Below are positions 1 to 11,500 of a stretch of DNA of 60,000 nt, in pieces (the stretch's first letter is position 1; every line of letters begins with the position of its first letter). Source of the DNA: Owenia fusiformis (lineage: Eukaryota; Annelida; Polychaeta; Sabellida; Oweniidae); the NCBI GenBank assembly GCA_903813345.2, contig CAIIXF020000002.1, positions 20,600,455 through 20,660,454 of the forward strand, given 5' to 3'. Under the pieces are notes generated by a model. That model was not told where the DNA came from, did not search any database, and was given only the letters and a program-made list of their open reading frames with translations. The position numbers were made by a program, and so were the translations under genes.

Positions 1-31
1 GTTTTAATTGTTCTGTATGTCTCTATTTTAG

Positions 32-179
32 GAAAGTCGAGGTGACCTCACTGACAGATGGGTTGAAGAGCACAAATCACAACCCAGTGAGGATGGGAGG
101 GGACTCCATGTTCAGATATCAACTGAAGAAGACAAGGAGTCCATTATGCTGACTGATGGAGAGAAGGGTCTTCTCATAT
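32..179 (+). CDS. Exon of DUF4537/VWA3B-like gene
   Basis: Acceptor CTATTTTAG ends at 31 and donor ATAT|GTAAGT follows 179. The reading starts ESRGDLTDRWVEEHK and is acidic and hydrophilic with no recognised domain. It ends in phase 1 and joins the next exon as a serine codon. Confidence 0.7.
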
Positions 180-3100
180 GTAAGTGTATAAATACGAGGG
201 GTGATCATAAAGTTGTCATAACATTTAGTTTTTAATTTTTTTTGAATGGATGATGATATTTTCACAGAATGTGCAATAGCCCCTGAGCTGCTCTGAAAAA
301 ATGAAGTGTTGATGTCTGGTACTCCACCCCAAAAGGAACATACCGTTTGAAAGTTCTGACTTCTCTTATAAAAAATACTTTTTGTTTTGATTGAAAGTGG
401 CTTTTGCCTCTAAATGGGGTCACACAAGGTTGCCTTCTAGAACAACTTTTCATATACTTTTTATATGTATTTTTCTACTTTCTAAAAAGAATTAAGTACT
501 TTTGATAAGAGAATACAGAATTTGGAAAATGTCAAAATGATGGTCCCCACAAACATCTGCAATAGTAAAAAATCTCAATGGCGCAATGTTTTGGCTTCTC
601 TACATTTTAAGTACATGTAATAAAAAAACATCTAGATATCTCTGATTGTTTTCTGAATTCTGCTATTATGTGCCGTTTTCATCTTATGCTCCTTTCCATT
701 TGTACTTTAGCTCGAAATCAGCCAGACTTTACGCCCCCTGCATTGTTAGAGTTACGAAGGTCCCTGCCAAAACTGAAGGAGGGGGAGGAGGTTTTGGCTC
801 GCTGGGGAGATGAGGGCTGGTATTACAGAGGTATGTTTTGAGAGATTACCTTGTTAAAAATCTTCGTATTAATCAGAAGTCTTGTGTGTGGAAATAAAAA
901 TTTATTGTTGAATAATCCAATTTGCCATATGTGGAAAGGATTGAAGCACCAGACTCAATATCTTGTATGCGGTATGTATCACTCACTAATTTGGGTTCTA
1001 AATTTAAACCTTGAGTTTTAGTCTTGGTTTAAGGCATGTAACAATTAACTTGTATGAGACTGGTGCCTCACACATAGCTAGCTAGGCAAGGTGTGTTTGA
1101 TTCCGGCCAATCCAAACACAGTATTTCAGTATTATGACAGCAGTGCATGAAATAATCAATAACGCACTCAAGGTCACTAGTTATTAAACAGTTGTCATGG
1201 TGATGAATAGACTTTTCACATTGGTTTTGATGACTTGACCCTTGCAAAAGATTCCATTGAAAATGTTTTCTTTAAGTGATTTCGTTCCTTTTAGCATTGT
1301 AGCTGCTTCATTCCACTCAGGTGTTGTTTCATAAATTTTGCATTCCCGCTGCAATTTGGAAACAACACCTTCATGGTATGATTCAGCAAACAGTCCAGCA
1401 AATGAGCCCTGGGCTTAAATCCTTAGGCTAAGTATGGTAAATTGAAAAAACATAACCTTCCAGGTACCTTGAGGCAAGACTGCGAAGATTACAGTTACTT
1501 TGTTGAGGATAGTGTTGGTGATTTGGAGAAAATATGGCGAGAAGACATCATTACTGACAATGATGACGCTGGCAATGTACTACAGGTATGGACCATGTTT
1601 GAAGAACACATCTCAGAGCCCCAAGATAAACTGATTTAATGTAAAATGAACCTCTATAAGTGTGACACCTCCCAAGTGGAACATGTTTCATGCATTAAAT
1701 TTTATCTTTATTTTATTTGGCAAATTTGACAATGGTCTCACTGTTATTTATTCTTTCAGTACAAAGATCCAGTGATTGGCCTCCACCCTAGTTACGCCTT
1801 CAGTTATGCCCCAGGGATTATAGTTGAGACACACAAAGACCTCTGGAACACAATACGCTTCTACGATGGTACAGAGGCTAAGACACCAAGGGAAGAAACT
1901 TTTAAGATTTCCCGGGAAAAGTTTGAGTTTGATGTTGCATATATTCTGAGCTGTGAAGACCAATGGGTGGGTCAGGCTGTGGTTGCTAGGAACGACGCAA
2001 CAGGGACATACCATCTAGGTAAAAAATCATTATTGTATGTTTTCACTTTTGGGGTTCTTCAGAGTTCAGTGATATCAGGCACAAATGGTCAAAATACATG
2101 AAAAAGGTGCCATCGCCCTGAAAATTAATGTATTCAAGATTATTCTTTTGCCTTTTAAATAAAAAATAAATAATCTCATCATTTCAAAGCTTTAAAAGGT
2201 AGGATTGATCTGATTGTAAATTCAATGATAAATGTGCATACAGGAAAACCTGTATATCCAAACACCTCTCTAATCTGAACTTCTCTTAGTATGAACACTT
2301 TTTCCAGTCACAACTGCCATAGATTACCATTGTAAAAATATGAACACCTACCAAGCAGAGATTATGTCTCTGTGCCAAGGTTTTCCTTTACATGTATTTC
2401 TAATTACATTTCATTTTTATGTGCATTTGAAACAATAAATAATATTCACATAATACATGTATACAAATTATTTCCAGGCTCTATTCGAGAGAAAATTGGC
2501 AACAATCGACAATATGTCATAGAATGGTCTGATGGGTCGTTATCTGTTCAAAGCGCCACCTTTATATTTGGAGCAATTACCAAACGTCACCCACTAGCCA
2601 TTGGGGATCGTGTATTAGCCATCGCTGATGAGTCGCAACTCTTGTATCTTCCTGGCTGGATCACGGACAGTGATGGAGAAAAATTGACAGTGAAGTTCGC
2701 AAATAAACAGAAGTAAGTCTCAAAAAAGCAAATGCTGATAGTCCAATAGCTAGGTTTTGTCAAGGGGGTTCGATTTTTTAAAAACTCCAGGGGGTTCACA
2801 TTTAACTATTTTGGCCCAAAATCACTTGAGAAGTACTCAGAATGGTGAAAAACTGCATGATTTTAAAGAAATTTGCTTGCACCCCTTCAAGGGGTTCAAG
2901 GGGGCAAGCAAACCACCCCCCCCCCCCTGCCTATGGGCCTGAGTGATAATAGCAGACACCAGCTCTTAAGCAATCAAGTTAGGGACTTTTAGATATTGGA
3001 AGTCAAGTACGGTAACAGGCATTTTTCCTGGAATCGCAATGACAAGATTTAATCATAAAATTAATCAAGAGCTAATCAGCTCTCGCAACTGATACCAGTA

Positions 3101-3489
3101 TGTGATATCATCATGAAAAATGCCATCATACCATCTCACATTTCTAATATAATATCAAATTTTGAGGAAATCTGAAACTGATCCTCTATCCCTCAAGTCG
3201 TGTGATAAAACATGAAGGCTCGATTGGGTTAGTTTTCATTATAAAACATATGATTAATATAAAAAATGCAACTTCTTGCACTTACTATTTATAATAATTT
3301 ATTATATTATCATATTTTTATTACATAGAATGTTAAAAGTATTAATTTAGAAAATAAATTAATTCATATATTTGAAAACATGTTTTTGCTTTCAGAAGTG
3401 ATGATGTTGACCCGGTGCAATGTTTTTGGCTATCGCAGGATTACTATGACAATGCTGTGTCTTATTACAAGAGTAGGCAGGCTGAATAG
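32..3489 (+). CDS. DUF4537/Tudor-like modular protein, probably VWA3B-like (3' part of gene)
   Basis: Six exons (32-179, 711-830, 1464-1585, 1760-2018, 2478-2712, 3396-3489) join in phase to give 325 residues and a TAG stop. The 5' part lies before the window; base 31 ends a splice acceptor. The product contains repeated small beta-barrel modules of the DUF4537/Tudor-like type. The first has EGEEVLARWGDEGWYYRG followed by SYFVEDSVGDLEKIWREDII; a second contains YVIEWSDGSLSVQ; a third contains IGDRVLAIADESQLLYLPGW. The protein ends FWLSQDYYDNAVSYYKSRQAE-like. From family knowledge, such modules occur near the C-terminus of VWA3B and in C11orf16-type proteins. No VWA domain is visible because upstream exons are missing, so VWA3B is an inference. 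An AATAAA polyadenylation signal lies about 40 bases past the stop. Biochemical function is unknown. Confidence 0.7.
711..830 (+). CDS. Exon of DUF4537/VWA3B-like gene, start of first Tudor-like module
   Basis: Acceptor TGTACTTTAG ends at 710 and donor AGAG|GTATGT follows 830. It encodes RNQPDFTPPALLELRRSLPK and then the module start EGEEVLARWGDEGWYYRG, a typical first strand pair of DUF4537. Phase 1 in and phase 1 out. Confidence 0.8.
1464..1585 (+). CDS. Exon of DUF4537/VWA3B-like gene, rest of first module
   Basis: Acceptor CTTCCAG precedes 1464 and donor CAG|GTATGG follows 1585. The peptide YSYFVEDSVGDLEKIWREDI completes the barrel, with the usual pattern of a variable strand and then a sequence-recognition strand. 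Phase 1 in, phase 0 out. Confidence 0.8.
1760..2018 (+). CDS. Exon of DUF4537/VWA3B-like gene, linker and next module start
   Basis: Acceptor TTCTTTCAG ends at 1759 and donor CTAG|GTAAAA follows 2018. It contains SYAPGIIVETHKDLWNTIRF and CEDQWVGQAVVARNDATGTY, two further strand-rich segments. Phase 0 in, phase 1 out. Confidence 0.8.
2249..2360. repeat. Dispersed repeat ('CCTGTATATCCAAACACC' family), copy 1
   Basis: About 100 bases shared with 49584-49745, including ACCTGTATATCCAAACACC, a TTTTTCAGTC block and GTGAACACCT. Both copies are intronic. Related shorter pieces occur near 11645-11720 and 13350-13640 (GGCATTTGGATTAGACAG then TTACTGTATAAG). Confidence 0.5.
2478..2712 (+). CDS. Exon of DUF4537/VWA3B-like gene, second and third modules
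   Basis: Acceptor ATTTCCAG ends at 2477 and donor AGAA|GTAAGT follows 2712. It encodes YVIEWSDGSLSVQ and IGDRVLAIADESQLLYLPGW, both Tudor-like cores. Phase 1 in, phase 2 out. Confidence 0.8.
2745..2940. repeat. G/C-tract short inverted-end element, copy A
   Basis: It contains the shared core 'GGTTCACATTT..TTTTGGCCCAAAAT..ATGGTGAAAAACTGCATGATTTT' followed by a C13 tract. The same core is found at 45768-45953 (inverted), 55889-56050 and 57710-57905. It lies just after the 2712 splice donor, inside the last intron of the + strand gene. Confidence 0.65.
3396..3489 (+). CDS. Last exon of DUF4537/VWA3B-like gene
   Basis: Acceptor TTGCTTTCAG ends at 3395. In phase with the previous exon it reads SDDVDPVQCFWLSQDYYDNA and ends at a TAG stop at 3487-3489. 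The same bases in another frame stay open longer, but that frame does not fit the upstream phase. Confidence 0.75.
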
Positions 3490-3560
3490 TAAATGTGTTA
3501 CTATGACAATGAGTAAATATGTTGCTATGACAATAAATAAACATATCACGGGACTTACCA
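3490..3560 (+). terminator. Probable 3' end of DUF4537/VWA3B-like gene (polyadenylation signal)
   Basis: An AATAAATAAA run lies about 40-50 bases after the TAG stop. This is a short distance for a 3' UTR, but no better nearby coding continuation exists. The cleavage site is not determined. Confidence 0.45.
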
Positions 3561-4406
3561 CGAGTATGCAGGATGAAAAGAGGACATGCCACTATGGCAA
3601 TTGTTAAACATAATTTATGGTTACCATGACAGTACTACATCATATTGTTTATTACAAGGGTGTACAATTCAATTGTAGAGGAAGCAGAGTCTCTGCTCAA
3701 CTGCTCAACTCTCCTCCCGTTACCCACTTTGGTAGATACAGTGCATTAAGATGTGTTCCAGTTGTATATTCCTAGGTTCCTGTTGATTAAAGGGTTCCGA
3801 TTAGCATCCCGTATAAAAACAATATGGCGGCTCCAGGCGAATCAACTGGATCAGTCCATTTTTAAGAAATAAGGGGAGTTCTGTAAAATGCAGTTTATTG
3901 AAATTGTCTTTGAGATAAAGTAATCCGTTTATAATGATTTTGAAAACGTTATCCAAAGAGTGATTGCGTTCAAAGAATACATGTACAACAACCAATATAA
4001 ATCCTTGTATTAGAAACCGGTTTGTCTTGCTTTGTTTCATTTGTAGGATATTTCATATGCCAAGCTGTGTGCTATTACGTTATGGGGAAATTTAGATGCC
4101 AATTTTTCCTTATTGTACACAAATAGAAGATCCTGAAACTTCACCCATAAATGTGGAATTGATTTGTCAAAATAAAAATCACCCTTTTATAAATGTGTGA
4201 CGATCTATAATATACTTATGCCATATAACAGTTAGAGGTGTTGACACAACGACCTCGAACCTGTGAACCCTTGAGTAATATTCCGGGATCGGGCCTTTTA
4301 TACTAAACGGTGAGCAACACCAGAAACGAGCGTTCGATTTGTCAAACGATATGCGTCACCCTTTAAACATAAATGTAATTCCAAACGAATGCAACATGTT
4401 ACTATG

Positions 4407-4420
4407 GTTACCATAGCAAC
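4407..4420. promoter_or_regulatory. RFX-type X-box
   Basis: GTTACCATAGCAAC matches the bipartite RFX consensus GTNRCC-N2-RGYAAC exactly. A second half-site, GTTACTATGG, lies immediately to the left, extending the symmetry. RFX factors control ciliary genes in animals. No promoter is visible beside it, so any role is inference. Confidence 0.45.
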
Positions 4421-5112
4421 CTCTGTCAAATGTGCCAGAACATTGAAGTCTTATTAACATTGAAACATTGATAATGAGGGAAGAAATCTTCTCCACATCC
4501 TATGGTCAGATCTTTCTGTATTTAAATGGACACAAAATTGACCAAAGTAAACATTCATGATATTGGAGTCATAGTATGCTTGATGATAATGAATAAATTA
4601 TAAAGGATAGTTGGACAATCCAAATTTCTACTAATCATGTAATTTTATATATGCTATTTGAACAAATGTTTTTGAAGGGTTTTACCTAAATCATCCTCAA
4701 CGCTGTGTTTATATTCTTTTTATAAGCCTAAATGGTGCTTTTAAATTGCTTTATAAAATTGATTGGACTTAACACTTATATCTGCATTTTGGATAAAAAT
4801 GATTCAATTGCCAATATTGAGATTTAATTAAATTAATATTTCGTTATACTATATGATGAAATGAATTTTATAGAAATTTTTTATTTGTACAAATATATAT
4901 TGATGATTGTAAATATGTACAGTAGAAATTGTATATAATTATTTTACATGGAATAAATCTTACAATAGTTGTAAAAATATTGATTTTTTAAGAAGTCTTG
5001 TAACTGATTATGGGATTCTTAAGGCTATATGTTATATATCATTTGAAAGCTTGTGTAATTCTGGACATACTGAAACAAATTTTGTTCAACAATTTTTACA
5101 ACTTACTACCTA

Positions 5113-5335
5113 TTGATAAAAGGGTACCGATTCAACCTTGGCATACAATCTGAATTAGGCCACCGTTTTTCAAAACATCGATTTGCGGCGTATCTTGCAA
5201 ACAGTTTTTATAACCATGCCTCAGAACACTATAGTAATGTCATCGTGGTAAGCCACGCCTCCTCCATCTCCGTCCTTCTACGATGCACAGTAAGAGAGAT
5301 GCTACTAACATCAGAATGTAGTAATGTATGACATC
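5113..5335. repeat. Dispersed repeat shared with 20030-20140
   Basis: CATCGTGGTAAGCCACGCC, CTCCATCTC and AGAGATGCTA followed by a CAGAATG block occur in the same order at 20040-20125. The segment lacks clear terminal repeats, so the class is unknown. Confidence 0.5.
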
Positions 5336-5584
5336 GATTGAACGAACAAGTAAAACTTTATGAATTATTATAATGATTACTGAATCAACACGGTACAGTT
5401 TATCGAATATATCAACGTATGCAGAAGTATCACTCACCAATCTCACGTAATAAACTTACCCAATCAATCCAAGATTCATATATTAGTACTCGACGCACTA
5501 AAAATATTGTTAATCTAGCGTAGTTTTACATTTAAAGTCTATTCTCGCAACCAAGCAAACCACGTCTTTCTGTATCACGTTTTC

Positions 5585-5805
5585 ACCTGCGGAATATGTC
5601 ATATTCACCTGCTGTATATGGCATATTCTGCAAGTGAGTATGACATATTCTGCAGGTGAGTATCGGGTATTCACTGAAATATCAATGTATCGCATATTCA
5701 TTGCGGAATATCGCATACTCACCTGCGGAATATGCCATATACCGCAGGTGAGTATGGCATATTCACCCGTATCACAAATACCGCGCAACCATGTATGCCA
5801 TATTT
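5585..5805. repeat. Quasi-palindromic array of ~24-base units carrying CAGGTGAGTAT / ATACTCACCTG
   Basis: About ten units built from GGAATATG, CATATTC, CACCTGC and GCAGGTGAGTATG alternate in orientation, so either strand can fold into several hairpins. Nothing similar occurs elsewhere in the window. The units keep matching a strong 5' splice-site consensus on both strands. No coding use is supported. Confidence 0.8.
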
Positions 5806-6884
5806 TGCGTAACAATATGAATTCAGTGAAGTTTTTTCAAATAGCTTTGATTTACACAGTTATGTCATTTAAATCATTTTCAACGACATTTTTAAAAACT
5901 TTGGTCAAATCTCTATTTGTGCAATGCTAAAATTCATTAAAACCAATATTTTCAGGTTTAATCACAATATACACATTGACTGATTGACAAGGTCATCCAT
6001 TAGTATGCCATTCGAGTTTTAGACAGATTGAACCAACATTTTTTGATAAATCATGAAATTAAGTGACTATTACACGTTTCTAGCATTGACGTGAATTGAG
6101 ATCTGGCCCAAGAAAAACAAAAGACAAAAGAGGGAGACATCTATAGTCTGTCAGTTTTATTTAGAAACTACACTATTGAATATGTTTTTCGAATCAAGAA
6201 ATTAAGGTATTTGTGTCTGGTGTTTCCATATTATAAACAGTAGTCTCGCATGACCAAAACCTCTTCCATATATTTTCAGTAAAACATGTATATAGTTTAC
6301 ACCTGTGGAGCCACAAATAAGTGTTCATTGTAATTAAGTGTTCACTACGGGGGATTTTATACAAGTCAATGTAAAATGCGTCTTGAAGTTGTGTTCATTA
6401 AACGCAGGTGTTAACTAGAGAGAGGTATTCATCAAGTCATGTTTTACTGTTTCAATATAGCAACTCTATCAATCACTAATTTAAATCCGAATTCTGTTCC
6501 AGCATGGGTTCAATTTCAGTAATATTTTCAAAGAACTGAAAAATATTTATATTGAAACAAGTAGTATGCCATCTATTGACAGACTAAATCTTTAATACAA
6601 TTGTGTAGTGGATTTGCCAATCATTTCATTATTTATTGTTTCATTATTATATAAAATAACACAAGAGAAAAGTGACAAATTTTATTTATAAAGGAATATG
6701 AAAAGGTTTTCATATTGTTCAGTCATGAGTCCTGATAGAACCTGAATCGATTTGTAAACTGTTTAAATTCACATTAAGACATTGACAAGCAACACACAGA
6801 TTATGTTTGTAATACAGATGTTCAATAGTAGTAAACAGTAAAGTATTCAATTAATCATGTTTATTGTGCACAATCATGTTATAT

Positions 6885-6925
6885 ATACAGGGTGGGCCAA
6901 AAGACACCCCCTTAGCCAATATTCC
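6885..6925. repeat. mariner-like terminus (CAGGGTGGGCCAAAA)
   Basis: TATACAGGGTGGGCCAAAAG resembles the end of the fold-back element at 57902-58841 and the start of the fragment at 56174. I could not place the matching opposite end. Confidence 0.35.
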
Positions 6926-7195
6926 TGATAAATATTTATTTTTAACAAAAGCATCAACTATGATACAGCGTTTTGAGAATAATTTAATTTTCAACAAAAT
7001 GATATACATGTATAATAGTACCATTTTCAGCAACCCCATATAGAAATATAACCAATTATGTGACATGGTGGTAAAACACCTTTTCAATTTTCATCGATTT
7101 TGCGAACAATAGACTATTTCAACGAATTTTTACTGTTCAGTTAAAAATTCAATCAAAAGTTCTGGTTAACTGTTTGACGGATCAATTTCACATAA

Positions 7196-7320
7196 TCTCA
7201 GGGGTGGTTCTTAGTGTCTTCAACTTTTTGTGGACGGTGTTCGGCGGTTCGCCAGTTGGTGTTTGGTGTCCAGCGTCTGTAACAAATGACAGGTGGTGAC
7301 ATCAGCATGTTAATGCCTTG
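7196..7320 (-). repeat. Decayed Helentron-like tail
   Basis: Read on the - strand it gives ATGTCACCACCT, then CAGACGCTGGACACC and a run rich in ACCAAC and GCCG. This mirrors 16985-17073, the tail of the complete element at 15690-17073. A third weak copy is seen near 49990-50095 (CATCGGACGCCAAATGCTG). Confidence 0.5.
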
Positions 7321-7659
7321 TGTTTTTAGTCATGATATATATATTATGCTGCCAAGTGATTGACGATTAGCTGTGGATGATAGGCGGTTATTATAAACGG
7401 CTTTACGTATTATAAAACACTTTCTATTAAATCCAGTGTATCGTTAACATTCTGGTTCAGGGTGGCGTTTGAAACATCTTGTTTTTGTTTTGTCAGAAGA
7501 AACGGACATTAATAATTTGTTTTATATCATAAATGCATATTTTATTTTTGATTGAGCAACCAATCATAGTGCACATTTATAAACCATATAATGTTTTTTA
7601 TGTTATCAAGAATTAATTAATGTGCTGTCTGTTTGATCACAACTTGCTGATGTTCTTTC

Positions 7660-8005
7660 AAAAGGACAAGTCTCGGTTTGGAGAAGAGTCTCCTGGGCTA
7701 CTAATTTTTAATGAAAAATATAGAAATATCACCCAAATTAAATTATGAATATTCAAAAGAGGACATTTAAATCTACAAGATGTAAAAATATCACAATTGT
7801 CCAAAGCAGGGGTAATGTGCAGAAGACCGATTCAATCAAATACAAGTCTCGATTTGGATAAAGTAGATCATCGGTGTATTGCGCTAATGATCTTTTTTAT
7901 GAAAAATCTAGAAAATCACCCAAATCAAATTATGACTATTCAAAAGAAGACATTCAAATCTATATCATGTAAAAAATCAAATTTGTCCGAAGCAGGGTAA
8001 CGCTC
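7660..8005. repeat. Two-copy tandem duplication, period ~176
   Basis: CAAGTCTCGGTTTGGA..ATCACCCAAATTAAATTATGA at 7666 recurs as CAAGTCTCGATTTGGA..ATCACCCAAATCAAATTATGA at 7842. The block ends about 320 bases beyond the 3' end of the STAND gene and may lie in its 3' UTR. Confidence 0.6.
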
Positions 8006-8323
8006 AATTAGAGTGATGAACTTCGTTCTCCAAACCGAAAATAGTACATTCGCTTGGCTAATTTTCTGTTTCAACATGTTTCTTAATGTCAAAATCTTCT
8101 GTTGTGGACTATTTCTTCCTGGGGCGACTGCAAAACACCTCAACATACTCCCTGAAATAAATCAAATCGACTACAGAAGTGAGAGAAAACAATTTGAATG
8201 AACCTTTAGGCTATGTATAAATACCATGGACTCACTTTTATAGAATCACTCTAATGTACTTTTCATGCTTTTCGAATTCTTGCCTTAAAGCTTTCCTGAT
8301 TTCATTGTGGCAACATACCTCTT

Positions 8324-8533
8324 TTACTCTACATTGCCCAGTTCAGCGGATATCTCCTGTGTCAATGCCATGATTTCTCCCTTGTGTTGGGTATCACCGG
8401 GTGCCTTTTTAATGAATGCCTCGCCACGTTTCTTTGCTTCTGTGAGGGCCTCCTTTGTCTTGATGCGTTTGGCTACACGCATGATGCCTTCACACGACCG
8501 GCCGTATTTCTTCAACCATCCACCATTTGCACT
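8324..8533 (-). CDS. STAND gene last exon
   Basis: Acceptor GTCCTTTTAG precedes 8533. It encodes SANGGWLKKYGRSCEGIMRV and then AKKRGEAFIKKAPGDTQHKG, ending LGNVE-stop (TAA at 8324-8326). It is basic and helical and continues the TPR-like region. Confidence 0.8.
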   Translation of the reverse strand, partial: SANGGWLKKYGRSCEGIMRVAKRIKTKEALTEAKKRGEAFIKKAPGDTQHKGEIMALTQEISAELGNVE

Positions 8534-11500
8534 CTAAAAGGACATTCACTAAACATAATATTAACACTGTTCAAAATCACCTTTCATCAAAAACTGGTAA
8601 TCATTTTCTCGAGCAAAAAATTAAAGTTAATTATTAGTACTTAAAAATTGACCTCTGACCTTTGACCTCTCGATGGCCTCTTTGTAGTATTCATACGCCT
8701 CTTGCCAGCATTTGGCTTCCTCATAAAATTCAGCAGCTACCACATGGACATCCGATCCTCTATGCAGTTCCTGTTCTTCCCTCTCTTGTGAATGTAGTAG
8801 CTCGCTTTGCTTCTTGATAGCCTCCTTGCCTTCTCTTATCACAATCTCTTTCTTTTCTTGGTCGGTTTCCAGTTTTAGTATCTTCATACAGATAAAAATA
8901 CCCTTTTCGAAACAAACACATTGGTGGAAGAAGTCATTTTTGGTGACTTTAAGAATCCCATGTTGGAACCAATCTTGCTTGTGTACCTCCTCAAGTAGGC
9001 TCTGGTACTCCTTCTTTCCTTGGTACAGGTCCTCAAGCATCTTTTGTTTGGTTTTTGCATCACCATACTCGTCAATGTCCTCCGAATACAGGTAAAGTAG
9101 GGCATTGCGTTTAGTGAGGATACTGTGAAACACTACCTTGCCGGTCATCTCGAAGATCCGCTTACAGAGAGCAGACGACAGTCTAATAGCAGAGATAAAG
9201 CTGTTGATTTTGACGCGTCCCTCTTGTTTCTTGTAGAAGTACATACGACCATAGCTGTAGAAGACCGATGCATAGAGCTCGGGTAAGTAAATGGATTTCA
9301 TGATATCCTCGGAAATAGCTAAGCCCATTTTGACAAGTTCAGTGTAGCTCCCTCTATCGGTTCTTTTCTGAGAGATGAGCAATTCAGGTAATTTGTTCCC
9401 CTTTATTTTGGACTTCATGATATCGACGTCAGTTTCATTGAGGACTGTGTTCAGAACAAGGTTTTCCACCAGTTTGTTCCCAACGGATTGTAGTTTCTCA
9501 TATATGAAGATTGCCTTCTGATATGCGAATTCCTCTTCGTCATTTTTGTGTTCATCGGGAAGCTTAGCTCTTATATCCAGGTCTAGGTCTTCTTCATCAA
9601 TATTCAATGACTTGTACATCAAATCTTTGCTTGTTTGAAGCTTCTGTTCTGCAACTTCTCTAAAGTCACTCTGCGCGTAAGAATACCCCAGTATGTCATA
9701 CATAGCGATAGCCATTACTTTCATATCAAATGTGATGTCCATAACGCTCAGCCTCTGTAAATGTACTAAGACACTCTCAACATGGGGCATAAGAATAGTG
9801 TTTCTCCTAAAGTAGGTCATGTATCTTGTGTCCTTGGCAAAGAAACGCAACAGCACTCTCATCAGTATCTCAAGGGTCTTTTTATTGTCAGACTCCTTCA
9901 TTGCAAAGCGTACTCCAAGTTGTACCAGTTCATGTGTGTCGATAAATCGGTTACGGTGTTTTTCTTCTTGACGGTTGACGTATGACCTGTCTCGCATTTT
10001 CATCAAAAGCTTGTCTATATGATAATCGATGTGTTCAACGGGTTGAGACGGGTCGCTATGCTGTTTAAGGATTTCATTCAGTATGAAAACGGGAATGGCT
10101 TTAGAATCGAAAAAGCCAATGGTCTTGAAAACCAAACACAAAGCAGGGTCGTCCTTTTCCAACTCTTCGATCATGGTCAGCGCGTTCTGAACATGGGCTT
10201 CAATTGGCGGCTTTTTGTAGTTATGGCCCAGGATAAGATGGTCCCTTTTTTCGATGCTCTGGTAAAGTTTCCTTTCCTTGATCCCGGCAAGATAAAACTT
10301 TATGCTCCTCTGTGTGTTGAGGATATCGAATCTTGCGCAGGCGAGCGCACTTGGAAGATGACTCATTTCTTCCCAAAGCTGAATCTTGTTCTCTCTTGTT
10401 TCATTCTTCAATGGGTCCAAGAACTCCAGCACCTCATCTTCGCTGAAGCCTTCCACTTGTTGTATTGACTCATCAGTAGCAGATGGATGCAGGGTTTGCT
10501 CGGTGGTTATTATCACAGATATATTAGGTTTTGAGGCGAAACCTTGTACAATAGCGCGATGCGTTTCCTCTTTGACGTCATCAAAAATCAGCAGATACCC
10601 CCGGTTAGTATTGCGGCGTATTTCCAAATGGATCTTCGAAAGAACATTCGGCAGCGGAAGATCCTCTGTAAGATCCACATTTATATTTATCTCAGCCAGT
10701 CTCTCCAGAAAGAGTCGTATTGCAATTCTTAATTCCTGGTCCGTTTCACTGGGTATGAGCCATCCAACATCATAGTCGGCCTTCTTTGTCTCCCAATAAT
10801 ATTTTGCTATTTCTGTTTTACCAACTCCACTCAATCCTGTAGAATACGTAGAAACAATTCTTGTAATTATAAGTCTAAAGTATATAATCAGTATATTTAA
10901 TACACTAGTGCCTATTTCAAACGCACAGACACGATACACTCGTGTAATTTATTGATTGGACATGATTTTTACTAAGTTGAGATTGTCCCTATTGCGGGAT
11001 AATTTCGAAATAATTTCCTGTTTAAACTGTTAAAATGATGTACAATGAGGAATTTGGAAACACTGAACCATGGGTTGTAGGCTACCAGTATGATAAATAT
11101 ATGATTATGTGGAGATAAAAATGGCAAACTTATCTAAACGTTTTTGAAGGAGTACGCCCATTTGTCAAATTATACGAAACAATTTTACCTGTTAGTGTAA
11201 CATAGTTTTCTCTTTTCAAACGATCCAGACACCTTGTCAAATCTTGGGTTTTCCGGAAATCTTTGACATTTGCAGTGATATTGGTGATCACACCTAAAAT
11301 GCGATATTTAATGAGATAATTACTATTGATATAGGATATTAGTGATTATTACATTATAATAACAAGTGCGTGATACAGGGGTTGCCATTTTAGTAAAGGG
11401 TGTAAATACGTTTCTGTGCTTGATACAGGGTATATTTAATGGAAAAGGTTAAATTTTGATGTTGAATTATTGGTGTCTATCATATATTTAAGAACTGCCA

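Larger units (their letters stand above)
3561..8323. other. Intergenic region between convergent genes
   Basis: The + strand gene ends near 3.5 kb and the - strand STAND gene ends at 8324, so this is a tail-to-tail interval. I see no convincing exon. It holds an X-box at 4407, the palindromic array at 5585-5805, a mariner-end-like CAGGGTGGGCC at 6890, a decayed Helentron-like tail at 7200-7320 and a two-copy tandem repeat at 7640-8010. Open frames here are short and lack splice context. Confidence 0.6.

Noticed and set aside
1090-1115. Possible tRNA-like B box (GTTTGATTCC) suggesting a SINE
   Set aside because: No matching A box at the right distance, no poly-A or short-repeat tail and no second copy in the window.
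3380-3607. 75-codon frame continuing over the last exon of the + gene
   Set aside because: It is out of phase with the upstream exon; the in-phase reading ends at 3489 after a plausible C-terminus.
5510-5930. Overlapping open frames on both strands (98-101 codons)
   Set aside because: They are by-products of the palindromic array, whose units lack stops in several frames; the peptides are simple repeats.
8651-8670. Alternative ending of the STAND exon at its own stop codon (reading on to TAA at 8627)
   Set aside because: A phase-0 donor at 8660 joins a good downstream exon that continues the helical protein, so a spliced end is more likely, though intron retention remains possible.
10019-10468. 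149-codon open frame on the + strand
   Set aside because: Antisense shadow of the NB-ARC exon, which has clear motifs on the - strand.
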